From: Candidatus Sphingobacterium stercorigallinarum
GTDB lineage: Bacteria; Bacteroidota; Bacteroidia; Sphingobacteriales; Sphingobacteriaceae
Reading direction: 5' to 3'
NCBI GenBank assembly: GCA_019115805.1
Contig: DXCW01000220.1
Span: 1 to 64,000, forward strand
Length of the DNA: 64,000 nt
The translations under genes and the position numbers were made by a program. The notes under the pieces are model-generated. The model worked only from the letters and a program-made list of their open reading frames with translations. It had not been told where the DNA came from and ran no database searches. This document shows positions 36,423 through 44,124 of the stretch, in pieces. The stretch's first letter is position 1. Every line of letters starts with the position of its first letter.

Positions 36423-37235
36423 ATGAAAAATTTCAAATCTGCCATAGCGGTACTTGCTGCAACAGCATTGTTTGTTTCCTGTAACACGTCGACGACGAAC
36501 CAAGACGGGGACCCACAAGACTCTACTGCGGTTAGCGATTCCGTGGGCACGCTTGCAGTAAATCCTTTAGACCATGCGAAAGAATTCCCAGGAGCGACAT
36601 TGAAAATTGCAGAAATGACTGCGGAAAAAGTCGGATCGGACTCGGCGAAAATCACTGTGAAATATGATATCGAGAATTTTAATTTGACCGAACAAACCGA
36701 CCATTCCCATCATATGGCGAATTCCCACGAGGGGCAACACATTCACTTTATTTTAGATAACACGCCATATGTGGCTCTATACGCACCTGAACACACCTTT
36801 ACCGTGCCGGTAAATTCAGAACATTATCTGTTATCGTTCCTTTCTCGCTCGTTCCACGAGTCGATTAAGACAGAGGATGCCTCGAAGTTAATCAAGTTCA
36901 AAGTAGAATCCGATGCCACCATTTCTGAATTGCCTACACCAACGGAGCCCTCGTTATTCTATAGCCGCCCTAAAGGGGAATACAAAGGTGACGATACCAA
37001 TGTGGTGTTATTAGATTTCTTCGTGGCCAACACCACCCTAGGAGCAGATGCACACCAAGTTAAAGCCGAAATAAATGGTCAAGAGTTTATCTTGGATCAG
37101 TGGGTACCTTACGAAATCCAAAACTTACCACTTGGCGAAAACAACGTGAATCTGACCTTAGTAGATCAGGACGGGAACGCCGTTACGGGCGATAATGTAT
37201 CGATCGAAAGCACAATTAACTTATTGGAACAGTAA
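36423..37235 (+). CDS. Lipoprotein with a histidine-rich segment, function unknown
   Basis: This is an exported lipoprotein; the signal MKNFKSAIAVLAATALFVSC ends in a lipobox Cys. A low-complexity Asp/Ser/Thr linker follows. Residues ~90-110 have a cluster of His (TDHSHHMANSHEGQHIHFIL), reminiscent of DUF4399-like domains with a GQHxH pattern, and could bind metal. The C-terminal ~90 residues look like a beta-sandwich (VVLLDFFVANTTLGADAHQV). I do not recognise a named function, and no neighbour gives a clue. Confidence 0.75.
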   Translation: MKNFKSAIAVLAATALFVSCNTSTTNQDGDPQDSTAVSDSVGTLAVNPLDHAKEFPGATLKIAEMTAEKVGSDSAKITVKYDIENFNLTEQTDHSHHMANSHEGQHIHFILDNTPYVALYAPEHTFTVPVNSEHYLLSFLSRSFHESIKTEDASKLIKFKVESDATISELPTPTEPSLFYSRPKGEYKGDDTNVVLLDFFVANTTLGADAHQVKAEINGQEFILDQWVPYEIQNLPLGENNVNLTLVDQDGNAVTGDNVSIESTINLLEQ

Positions 37236-37288
37236 AAACACCAGATCTCAACGGATGGCGTGTCCGTCTCAACAGGAGATCAACGATA

Positions 37289-37321
37289 AAGGGCTGTATT
37301 CGATTACCGGATACAGCCCTT
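37289..37321. terminator. Hairpin terminator between convergent lipoprotein gene and argC
   Basis: A perfect 11-bp stem (AAGGGCTGTAT with ATACAGCCCTT) lies between the two convergent genes and could serve both directions. Confidence 0.7.
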
Positions 37322-37347
37322 ATTTATAGGTGTTATGCAAGAATATA

Positions 37348-38376
37348 TTAAAAGGCACTTGGTTTTAGGCGCAAACCCGCCGATTCGTCAAGCCCATACA
37401 TCAAATTCATATTCTGTACCGCTTGTCCCGAAGCGCCTTTTATAAGATTGTCTGTCGCACTCAAAATCAACAAGGTGTCACCCTGCTTTTGCAGTTGAAG
37501 CAATCCTTTATTGGTATTCACGACCTGCTTTAAGTCAATATCCATATCAGACAGATGGGTGAATGGGTGTCCGGCATAATAATCACGGTACAACTCGGAC
37601 GCTTGCTCCAGACTCAGGTCTGTCTGTAGATAAACCGTTGCGAAAATCCCCCTAGGAAAATCACCGCGTTGCGGGACAAAGTTAATCCGTTTGGCTGCAC
37701 GTTGCACGAGTGTCTCAGCAGGATCGGCCGGCGGAGGTAAAAAGCCGGCTTGCAGTTGGTCTAGGGACTCTGAAACCTCTTGTAAGTGCCGATGGACAAA
37801 GGCCTGGTAGATGGATAAGTTATTGTTACGCCATGAAAAATGCGTCGTTCCTGATGGCCGTTGACCCGCTCCGGTTGAACCTGTCGTTGCGTGCACCTGC
37901 ACCTGCTCAGGCAACAAAGCCTGCTCTGCCAGTGGCAAGAGTGCTAGTTGAATGGTTGTTGCAAAACAACCGGGATTCGCGATGTAATGCGCCGACTCGA
38001 TCTTCGCCCGATTTAGTTCCGGCAGCCCGTAGATAAACTGACGCCCCTGGAAATCACTATTTTCTCGTAGCCTAAAATCCTGGGATAAATCAATGATGCG
38101 CACGTCTGGGTTGAAGGGATCAGCCGCTAGAAATTTTCTCGCATCACCATGCCCAACACACAAAAACACGACATCGATATCGGAATGAAAAGATTCCGAG
38201 AAGGTGAGCTCCGTATCTCCAAATAAGTCCTGATGTACCTGGTAAACTTTATTACCTGCATTTGACGCACTGTGCGCAAACACGATTTCAACTTGAGGGT
38301 GATGAATCAATATCCGAATCAGTTCCCCTCCGGTGTATCCGGCTGAGCCGATAATACCTACTTTAATTTTTTTCAT
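37348..38376 (-). CDS. argC: N-acetyl-gamma-glutamyl-phosphate reductase
   Basis: This enzyme carries out the NADPH-dependent third step of arginine synthesis, making N-acyl-glutamate semialdehyde. The NADP-binding motif is VGIIGSAGYTGGELIRIL and the catalytic Cys is in IANPGCFATTIQLALLPL; the later STGAGQRPSGTTHF fits the family. The length of 342 aa is normal. It is the third gene of a GNAT-argG-argC run, separated from argG by 61 bp containing a hairpin. argB, argD, argE and argF are not in the window. Bacteroidota may use N-succinyl instead of N-acetyl intermediates. Confidence 0.94.
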   Translation of the reverse strand: MKKIKVGIIGSAGYTGGELIRILIHHPQVEIVFAHSASNAGNKVYQVHQDLFGDTELTFSESFHSDIDVVFLCVGHGDARKFLAADPFNPDVRIIDLSQDFRLRENSDFQGRQFIYGLPELNRAKIESAHYIANPGCFATTIQLALLPLAEQALLPEQVQVHATTGSTGAGQRPSGTTHFSWRNNNLSIYQAFVHRHLQEVSESLDQLQAGFLPPPADPAETLVQRAAKRINFVPQRGDFPRGIFATVYLQTDLSLEQASELYRDYYAGHPFTHLSDMDIDLKQVVNTNKGLLQLQKQGDTLLILSATDNLIKGASGQAVQNMNLMYGLDESAGLRLKPSAF

Positions 38377-38393
38377 CGCAAATTCACTTCGCT

Positions 38394-38430
38394 CACGCCT
38401 TGGCCGCCATTCAAGCGTCGGCCTCGGGTG
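38394..38430. other. Intercistronic hairpin between argG and argC
   Basis: An imperfect stem (CACGCCTTGGCCG with CGGCCTCGGGTG, one bulge and a small internal mismatch) spans most of the 61-bp gap. It has no T tract and may affect mRNA stability or relative expression. Confidence 0.5.
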
Positions 38431-38437
38431 ACTCCAA

Positions 38438-39625
38438 TTAGCCGTTCTGATTTACTTTATGCCAAATGATGGTTTGGTTGCCAAAAATTTTAGAGAAGCC
38501 CTTCACATCGTCTCCGGTGTACCCTTCATTCATCTCCCCATAACTTCCAAACTCGTTCGACATCAAGTCATGCGCCGAATCAATTCCGAGAATTACGAAA
38601 CGATGCGGATGCAATTCAATATAGACTTTCCCACTGACCGTTTGCTGAGAGCGCTGCAGAAACGCTTCAATATCGCGCATAACCGGATCATGCATTTGAC
38701 CTTCGTGCATATAATTTCCGTAAAATGCAGCCAACTGATCTTTCCAGGACAGCTGCCATTTAGTAAGTGTATGTTTCTCCAAAGTATGGTGTGCTTTGAT
38801 CAAAATCAGCGGAGCGGCCGCCTCAAATCCAACGCGTCCCTTGATCCCGATAATCGTATCACCTACGTGGATATCGCGCCCAATCCCGTACGGTTGGGCC
38901 AAAGCTTGTAAATCTTGAATAACACGAACCGGATCTTTCCTTTCTCCATTCAGCGCCACCGGCTCACCTTGCTCAAAGTCAATCGTAATTTGTTGCGGCG
39001 TTTCAGCCGTAACAGGTGTGGGCCAAGCTGACTCGGGAAGATATTGATTGGAGGTCAACGTTTCCGCTCCCCCTACCGAAGTTCCCCATAAGCCTTTATT
39101 TATTGAGTATTTCGCTTTTTCCGCTGAATAGGCGACGCCATGTTGGTTCAGATACGCAATCTCATCCTCTCTAGAAAGTTTTTGATCCCGAATTGGGGTA
39201 ATGATTTCGACGCCGGGAATCAGTGTCTGAAAAATCATATCAAACCGAACCTGATCATTACCAGCACCAGTGGAGCCGTGCGCTACACATTCCGCTCCTA
39301 TGCTTTTTGCATAATTTGCGATGGCGGTCGCTTGGCAGACCCGTTCAGCTGACACCGATAAAGGATAGGTCGCATTCTTCAACACATTCCCAAAAATCAG
39401 ATATTTGATCGTGTCCCGATAATAATCGGAGGTTTCGTCAATTGTAGTATGTGACTGAACGCCAAGCTCATAGGCACGTCGCTCAATACCCTTTAGCTCA
39501 TCTTCTGAAAAGCCTCCTGTATTGACAATGACTGAATGTACTTCTAAACCTAGGTCACGCGATAGATAGATACAACAGAACGAAGTATCCAATCCACCAC
39601 TAAATGCTAATACTACTTTTTTCAT
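38438..39625 (-). CDS. argG: Argininosuccinate synthase
   Basis: This enzyme joins citrulline and aspartate using ATP to form argininosuccinate. The ATP pyrophosphatase P-loop is VLAFSGGLDTSFC, and AHGSTGAGNDQVRFD, a core family motif, is present. The length of 395 aa is normal. It is the second gene of the minus-strand arginine operon, 57 bp after the GNAT gene. Confidence 0.95.
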   Translation of the reverse strand: MKKVVLAFSGGLDTSFCCIYLSRDLGLEVHSVIVNTGGFSEDELKGIERRAYELGVQSHTTIDETSDYYRDTIKYLIFGNVLKNATYPLSVSAERVCQATAIANYAKSIGAECVAHGSTGAGNDQVRFDMIFQTLIPGVEIITPIRDQKLSREDEIAYLNQHGVAYSAEKAKYSINKGLWGTSVGGAETLTSNQYLPESAWPTPVTAETPQQITIDFEQGEPVALNGERKDPVRVIQDLQALAQPYGIGRDIHVGDTIIGIKGRVGFEAAAPLILIKAHHTLEKHTLTKWQLSWKDQLAAFYGNYMHEGQMHDPVMRDIEAFLQRSQQTVSGKVYIELHPHRFVILGIDSAHDLMSNEFGSYGEMNEGYTGDDVKGFSKIFGNQTIIWHKVNQNG

Positions 39626-39682
39626 ATGCTTAATGTTGAGTTATGATGATGACAAACTAAATTGTATTTAACGGATTGACCG

Positions 39683-40375
39683 TTACGAGGAAATCACTGC
39701 AGCCACCATTTTCTTCGTGGATTTCCATATTTTAGCTTCAATACGTTTCAATAAAGACTGCTTTTTGGCAATCCGCTCCAACCGCTCTTTCGCTTCCGCT
39801 CGACGTTGGATCTTCTCCTTAAGCTCTCTCTCCTTTTCAACAGGATCCCATAACATAGCTGTGCACATGCAGTTTTTGCGATCTTTAGACACTAAAATAT
39901 CGTAATTAACACACGATTGACAGCCCTTCCAGAATTCCTCATCCTGCGTTAATTCCGAATAGGTTACCGGTTCATACCCCAGATCGGAGTTGATTTTCAT
40001 CACCGCTAAGCCCGTCGTCAAGCCGAAAATCTTAGATTTAGGATAGCGTTCCCTCGATAATTCGAAGATACGTTTTTTTATGACCTTCGCCAGCCCCACC
40101 TTCCGGAAAGCGGGATTTACAATCAGACCGGAATTCGCCACATAATCGCCATGTCCCCAGGTCTCAATGTAGCAAAACCCTGCCCAGGTTCCGTCTTTGT
40201 GAAGGGCGATTACGGCCTTCCCTTCTTCGATCTTACGCGCTACATATTCCGGTTTGCGGCGCGCAATGCCGGTTCCACGAGCTTTCGCAGATTCGAACAT
40301 CTCGTTACAAATAGCCTCCACATACTTTACATGTTGTGCTTCGGCGGGAATAATCAAAAAATCAGAGATTGTCAT
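39683..40375 (-). CDS. GNAT acetyltransferase with Cys cluster, first gene of the arginine operon
   Basis: This GNAT-fold acyltransferase probably performs the first arginine-pathway step, acylation of glutamate; that is inferred from operon position. The acyl-CoA-binding region is around residues 83-100 (GLIVNPAFRKVGLAKVI). After the GNAT fold comes a compact Cys set, C152-x2-C155-x13-C169-x1-C171 (WKGCQSCVNYDI, KNCMCTAM), which could bind zinc. The last ~50 residues form a strongly basic helix. It is not related to classical ArgA or ArgJ in visible sequence. argG follows after 57 bp, then argC. A palindrome 23 bp before the start may be an operator. Confidence 0.75.
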   Translation of the reverse strand: MTISDFLIIPAEAQHVKYVEAICNEMFESAKARGTGIARRKPEYVARKIEEGKAVIALHKDGTWAGFCYIETWGHGDYVANSGLIVNPAFRKVGLAKVIKKRIFELSRERYPKSKIFGLTTGLAVMKINSDLGYEPVTYSELTQDEEFWKGCQSCVNYDILVSKDRKNCMCTAMLWDPVEKERELKEKIQRRAEAKERLERIAKKQSLLKRIEAKIWKSTKKMVAAVISS

Positions 40376-40398
40376 TGAATAATGTCGACCTAAAAATT

Positions 40399-40415
40399 AA
40401 TACTCATTGAGCATT
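40399..40415. promoter_or_regulatory. Inverted repeat AATRCTCAWTGAGYATT, candidate arginine-operon operator
   Basis: A 17-bp near-perfect palindrome (AATACTCATTGAGCATT) lies 23 bp before the GNAT start codon. Its place suggests a repressor site, perhaps for ArgR, although it does not match the E. coli ARG box. Confidence 0.45.
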
Positions 40416-40863
40416 TATACCATTTGTTTACTTGGTGGGCCATACGTCGAGCCCGACGGATAGCAAAACGGAGAATTTGTCTGCCTTGGTTATCAAGCTC
40501 GAGGCAGAATAGGTCGTCGGAGCCGAAGAATCGGGCAGTGGAATAAACGCAAATACATATACCTTCTCCAGCCCATCATCTTATCGATGGCGGTACGTAC
40601 GGGAGGATATATTTTATTACAATTCATTTTCTGCTTAATCCTTTTGTAATCAGACGCTGCAAAACTAATCAATAGTTTTTTCTTTTATGCAATAATAGTG
40701 TAGTTTTTTTACTTTGCTACCCACTTATCCCCCTGTTTAATTGAAATCGTTCCAATTTCGCACCCTGCTCTTTAAACGAATAACAATTCACATTGTTTTG
40801 TCAACTTCCGTCACAGGGAGATAATCGGTTCGAGATGAGGAAGGGACATTAAAAAAAAATCAG

Positions 40864-40871
40864 TAATTTTG
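40864..40871 (+). promoter_or_regulatory. -7 box (TAATTTTG) for the small membrane protein gene
   Basis: An exact TAnnTTTG match lies 22 bp before the start codon. No clear -33 box is present. Confidence 0.45.
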
Positions 40872-40893
40872 CACAAAATTAATCTCATAAAAT

Positions 40894-41145
40894 ATGGTCG
40901 GCCCAGGAATCGCATTCTATCTTATATTTGTTATCCCTTACATCTTATTTATGTACTGGCTCGTTAAACAAGATAAAAAAAAATACATGTGGGGCGTTAT
41001 TGTGGTGTCTGTCATTGCGGTATTCGGTATCGTCGTCTCACAACGCGCTAGTCGGGTGGCGGTTCAGAACTACAAGCAGCATCAGATCGACGCCAGAGAG
41101 GCGGAAGAGAAAAATCGCTTAGACAGCTTGAATACGGAACAGTAA
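40894..41145 (+). CDS. Small two-helix membrane protein, unknown function
   Basis: This 83-aa protein has two hydrophobic segments (IAFYLIFVIPYILFMYWLV and GVIVVSVIAVFGIVVS) with a lysine-rich link between them, then a charged helical tail (REAEEKNRLDSLNTEQ). It is framed by a -7 promoter box and a perfect terminator hairpin, so it is probably a real single-gene unit. I do not recognise its family. Confidence 0.7.
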   Translation: MVGPGIAFYLIFVIPYILFMYWLVKQDKKKYMWGVIVVSVIAVFGIVVSQRASRVAVQNYKQHQIDAREAEEKNRLDSLNTEQ

Positions 41146-41173
41146 TCCTGTTTATATTCTGCGTAAACATATT

Positions 41174-41207
41174 AAACAGGGGACCGATCTATATCGGTCC
41201 CCTGTTT
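41174..41207. terminator. Perfect 15-bp hairpin after the small membrane gene
   Basis: AAACAGGGGACCGAT pairs perfectly with ATCGGTCCCCTGTTT around a 4-nt loop. The T tract is short (TTT). Confidence 0.75.
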
Positions 41208-41296
41208 GCGTCACGGCGCTATAGGGATCACAAGGACAAGATGATTAGGTGAATACTATTTTAAATTAATTAACATATCGGACAGGTGGAAAATAG

Positions 41297-41304
41297 TAAA
41301 TTTG
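41297..41304 (+). promoter_or_regulatory. -7 box (TAAATTTG) for the S8 peptidase gene
   Basis: An exact TAnnTTTG match lies 25 bp before the start codon. The -33 region is not clear. Confidence 0.45.
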
Positions 41305-41329
41305 TGAAAACTATAAACAAAACGAATAT

Positions 41330-42949
41330 ATGATACAACTGAATAAATGGCTCTCCTACCTAGCTATAGGTGTATTGCCGACTCTTGGCCTAGCACAAGA
41401 CAAGAACGACACCCCGCCCGAAAATTGGTACAACTTAGATCCTCAAACCGACGGTGTGATGGGAATCAGCACGGAAAAAGCATATGGGCTGCTGGAGGGG
41501 AGAAAATCAACCCCCGTTATCGTGGCGGTGTTAGATGGCGGAGTGGACGTATCCCATGAAGATCTTGAAGACGTACTATGGACCAATCCCAAGGAAATAC
41601 CGGGGAATGGAATAGATGACGATGGCAACGGTTATATCGATGACGTTTACGGATGGAATTTCATCGGCAACGCGAATGGCGAAAATGTGGATGAGGACAA
41701 TCTAGAGGTAACGCGATTGATTCGTATCTATGAACCCAAGTATGTCTCTGTCTTACCGAGCACCCCCCTATCCGAGCGTGAAAGAAGAGAGTTTGTAGCC
41801 TACCAAAAAATGATTACCGACTACACCTCTAAAATGGACGAAGCTTCCTTTGGCAAACTCAATTATGGTCGCTTAAAAGAGGAACTCGATAGCATCGTAA
41901 AAACGATTGGAAAGGCCCCTAAGGACATCACCAAGGAGGACCTTGATCGCTTCGATCCGGAGAGCGATCGACAAAAAATGGCCGTCCGGATTGCAAGAAA
42001 AGAAAGTGCAGACAACTCGTTCGAAAAATTCCTAGGAGATATTGGGGATGCTGCGGATTATTTTTCGGATCAAGTGGATTTTCATCTAAACAAAGACTTT
42101 GATCCACGCCATATTGTGGGAGACGACTACGAAGACTCCTCTGAACGTCACTATGGAAACAACGACGTCAAAGGACCGGATGCCGATCACGGCACGCACG
42201 TGGCTGGAATTATTGCAGCCAAACGTAACAATGACAAGGGCATCAACGGCGTCGCAGATCAAGTAAAAATTATGTCGGTGCGGCTTGTTCCTAATGGTGA
42301 TGAGCGCGATAAAGATGTCGCCAATGGCATCCGTTATGCGGTAGATAATGGTGCCAAAATCATCAACATGAGTTTTGGGAAAGGATATGTATACGACAAA
42401 GAGGCCGTCGATGAGGCGGTTAAATACGCCGAATCTAAAGATGTTCTATTAGTCCACGCCGCAGGAAACGATGCATCAGACAACGATGTGGTAGAGAACT
42501 ACCCGACGAAGTACTTTACCGATAGCTTAGATGCAGTCATCAGTGAGGCCAGCAACTGGATTACAGTAGGCGCTACCTCCTGGCAAGAAAACAGCGATTT
42601 ACTGGCGTCCTTCTCCAATTATGGATACCGCAGCGTCGATGTATTTGCACCGGGAGTAAAGATCAACTCCACCATGCCCGACTCGCAGTATAAAGAGCAG
42701 CAGGGAACCAGTATGGCCGCACCGGTTGTTTCGGGACTCGCAGCTCTGCTTCGAGCCTACTACCCTGAGTTGACTGCTCCTGAAGTAAAAGATATTATTA
42801 TAAAGAGCGTCACTAAAGTAGACCAAAAAGTAAAAATTAAAAAAGACGGCGCAACCAAACGGGTCTATTTAGACGAAATCAGTGTAGGTGGAGGAATTGT
42901 AAACGCGTACAAAGCCGTTGTAGAGGCAAACAATGTAGTTTCCAATTAG
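41330..42949 (+). CDS. Secreted S8-family (subtilisin-like) serine peptidase
   Basis: This exported subtilase has the signal peptide MIQLNKWLSYLAIGVLPTLGLAQ. The catalytic triad is complete: D69 in VAVLDGGVDVSHEDL, H287 in DHGTHVAGIIAA and S461 in GTSMAAPVVSGLAALLR. Between D69 and H287 lies an insert of roughly 180 residues, much longer than in classic subtilisins; it includes the Asp/Gly loop NGIDDDGNGYIDDVYGWNF and a charged helical part. No pro-domain or sorting domain is obvious. It stands as a single gene followed by small inverted repeats. Confidence 0.92.
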   Translation: MIQLNKWLSYLAIGVLPTLGLAQDKNDTPPENWYNLDPQTDGVMGISTEKAYGLLEGRKSTPVIVAVLDGGVDVSHEDLEDVLWTNPKEIPGNGIDDDGNGYIDDVYGWNFIGNANGENVDEDNLEVTRLIRIYEPKYVSVLPSTPLSERERREFVAYQKMITDYTSKMDEASFGKLNYGRLKEELDSIVKTIGKAPKDITKEDLDRFDPESDRQKMAVRIARKESADNSFEKFLGDIGDAADYFSDQVDFHLNKDFDPRHIVGDDYEDSSERHYGNNDVKGPDADHGTHVAGIIAAKRNNDKGINGVADQVKIMSVRLVPNGDERDKDVANGIRYAVDNGAKIINMSFGKGYVYDKEAVDEAVKYAESKDVLLVHAAGNDASDNDVVENYPTKYFTDSLDAVISEASNWITVGATSWQENSDLLASFSNYGYRSVDVFAPGVKINSTMPDSQYKEQQGTSMAAPVVSGLAALLRAYYPELTAPEVKDIIIKSVTKVDQKVKIKKDGATKRVYLDEISVGGGIVNAYKAVVEANNVVSN

Positions 42950-43024
42950 TTCACTTATAAAAGTGAAAAAATGTTAAATTTTTCACAATAATGCTAAGTA
43001 TCTTGCGTTTAGGTAATAAACAAG

Positions 43025-43222
43025 ATGCTTATGGTCGAAAACTCTACTAAAACTAAAGAATTAAACGAAAAGGATGGGGAGCCGAATGCTATCGAAGAAA
43101 ACGATATAGCAAAAGCATTTGAGGAGAAACTAAAAAATTGCATCCAGCAATTGTCAAAAGATCCAAGTGATAAAACAATCAGACACCTTCTCAATTACTC
43201 CAAAACCATTCGTAACGTTTAA
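43025..43222 (+). CDS. Small acidic/helical protein (65 aa), unknown function
   Basis: This is a short ORF with a charged N-terminal part (STKTKELNEKDGEPNAIEEN) and a helical C-terminal part (FEEKLKNCIQQLSKDPSDKTIRHLLNYSKTI). The end of the type 'xxLLNYSKxx' resembles other small Bacteroidota proteins, but I cannot name it. A perfect 12-bp hairpin directly follows the stop codon, which supports a real transcription unit. It may start at either of two early Met codons. Confidence 0.6.
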   Translation: MLMVENSTKTKELNEKDGEPNAIEENDIAKAFEEKLKNCIQQLSKDPSDKTIRHLLNYSKTIRNV

Positions 43223-43223
43223 G

Positions 43224-43254
43224 ACAAAGCCGCTCCACAAAAGAGCGGCTTTGT
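43224..43254 (+). terminator. Hairpin terminator after the 65-aa ORF
   Basis: The perfect 12-bp stem ACAAAGCCGCTC with GAGCGGCTTTGT starts one base after the stop codon. The T tract is short. Confidence 0.7.
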
Positions 43255-43340
43255 TCTGAGCGGTATGTCCCCACGTCTTCTGCTTCTGGACAACGTCAAG
43301 CGATTATCCTGAATTGCCCGCAGAAATAAAAAACTTCATG

Positions 43341-43348
43341 TACCTTTG
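43341..43348 (+). promoter_or_regulatory. -7 box (TACCTTTG) four bases before the nth start
   Basis: An exact TAnnTTTG match, with TTGC 23 bp upstream as a possible -33 element. It would give a leaderless transcript for nth. Confidence 0.45.
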
Positions 43349-43352
43349 TCCT

Positions 43353-44021
43353 ATGCTTATTAAAGATCGCTACAAAGCTTTTGTGGAGTATTTTTCCACA
43401 CATAATCCGGAAGCAGAAACAGAGCTTCATTATGGTAATCCGTTCGAACTGCTCGTGGCAGTAATTCTTTCTGCACAATGCACCGACAAGCGAATCAATC
43501 AAGTTACCCCAGCACTATTCGAACGCTTTCCAGATCCCGAATCCCTGGCCGCCAGTACCCCAGAAGAGGTATTTACCTACATTCGATCGGTAAGTTACCC
43601 AAATAACAAATCAAAACACCTGGTAGGTATGGCCAACAAACTACTGCACGAATTTGGAGGTGTGGTTCCAGAAAAAATAGAGGATTTAGTCAAACTGCCC
43701 GGGGTCGGACGAAAGACGGCGAACGTCATTTCTTCAGTGGTTTACGAAAATCCTGCTATGGCAGTCGATACGCATGTTTTCCGTGTAGCCGATCGATTGG
43801 GCTTGACCACCCGAGCAAAGACACCTCTAGCGGCCGAAAAACAGCTCGTCAAACACCTACCTAAAGAAACGATTGCTCGGGCCCATCACTGGTTAATTCT
43901 ACATGGAAGGTATGTCTGTTTAGCCAGAAAGCCCAAATGTGAAAGCTGTCCCATCACCTATTTTTGTCGTTATTTTGAAAAAACTTATCGGGCCAAACCA
44001 ATAGTTCCAGCGAGACCATGA
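43353..44021 (+). CDS. nth: Endonuclease III (base-excision repair glycosylase)
   Basis: This DNA glycosylase/AP-lyase removes oxidised pyrimidines. The ORF track starts at a TTG; the ATG at 43353 (MLIKDRYKAFVEYF) is preferred. The helix-hairpin-helix is KLPGVGRKTANVISS with the catalytic Lys in GRKTAN, and the catalytic Asp is in AVDTHVFRVADRLG. The C-terminal [4Fe-4S] motif C-x6-C-x2-C-x5-C is complete (CLARKPKCESCPITYFC). The length of 223 aa is normal. recA is the next gene, with its own promoter. Confidence 0.95.
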   Translation: MLIKDRYKAFVEYFSTHNPEAETELHYGNPFELLVAVILSAQCTDKRINQVTPALFERFPDPESLAASTPEEVFTYIRSVSYPNNKSKHLVGMANKLLHEFGGVVPEKIEDLVKLPGVGRKTANVISSVVYENPAMAVDTHVFRVADRLGLTTRAKTPLAAEKQLVKHLPKETIARAHHWLILHGRYVCLARKPKCESCPITYFCRYFEKTYRAKPIVPARP

Positions 44022-44073
44022 AGCTGAAAAGGAAAAGCGAAGTTACATTAAAACTAATTTTATTAGCAAATCA

Positions 44074-44105
44074 TTTGGCTATCTGAAAATCAATCGTTAT
44101 ATTTG
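44074..44105 (+). promoter_or_regulatory. recA promoter (TTTG-N20-TATATTTG)
   Basis: Both Bacteroidota promoter elements match exactly: -33 TTTG and -7 TATATTTG, spaced 20 bp apart and ending 19 bp before the recA ATG. No LexA-like palindrome was recognised. Confidence 0.75.
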
Positions 44106-44124
44106 ACCACAACATACTAAAAAC

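Larger units (their letters stand above)
40376..40893. other. 518-bp intergenic region between divergent arg operon and small membrane gene
   Basis: No ORF of note is present. It holds a candidate operator at 40399-40415, small hairpins such as CGTCGAGCCCGACG near 40447 and TCTGCCT...AGGCAGA near 40480-40508, and a -7 box at 40864. No tRNA or known riboswitch was recognised. It could carry promoters for both sides or a small RNA. Confidence 0.5.

Noticed and set aside
42951-42986. Overlapping short inverted repeats after the S8 peptidase gene as an attenuator
   Set aside because: The stems are AT-rich and short, and no leader peptide or downstream gene relation supports attenuation; at most a weak terminator.
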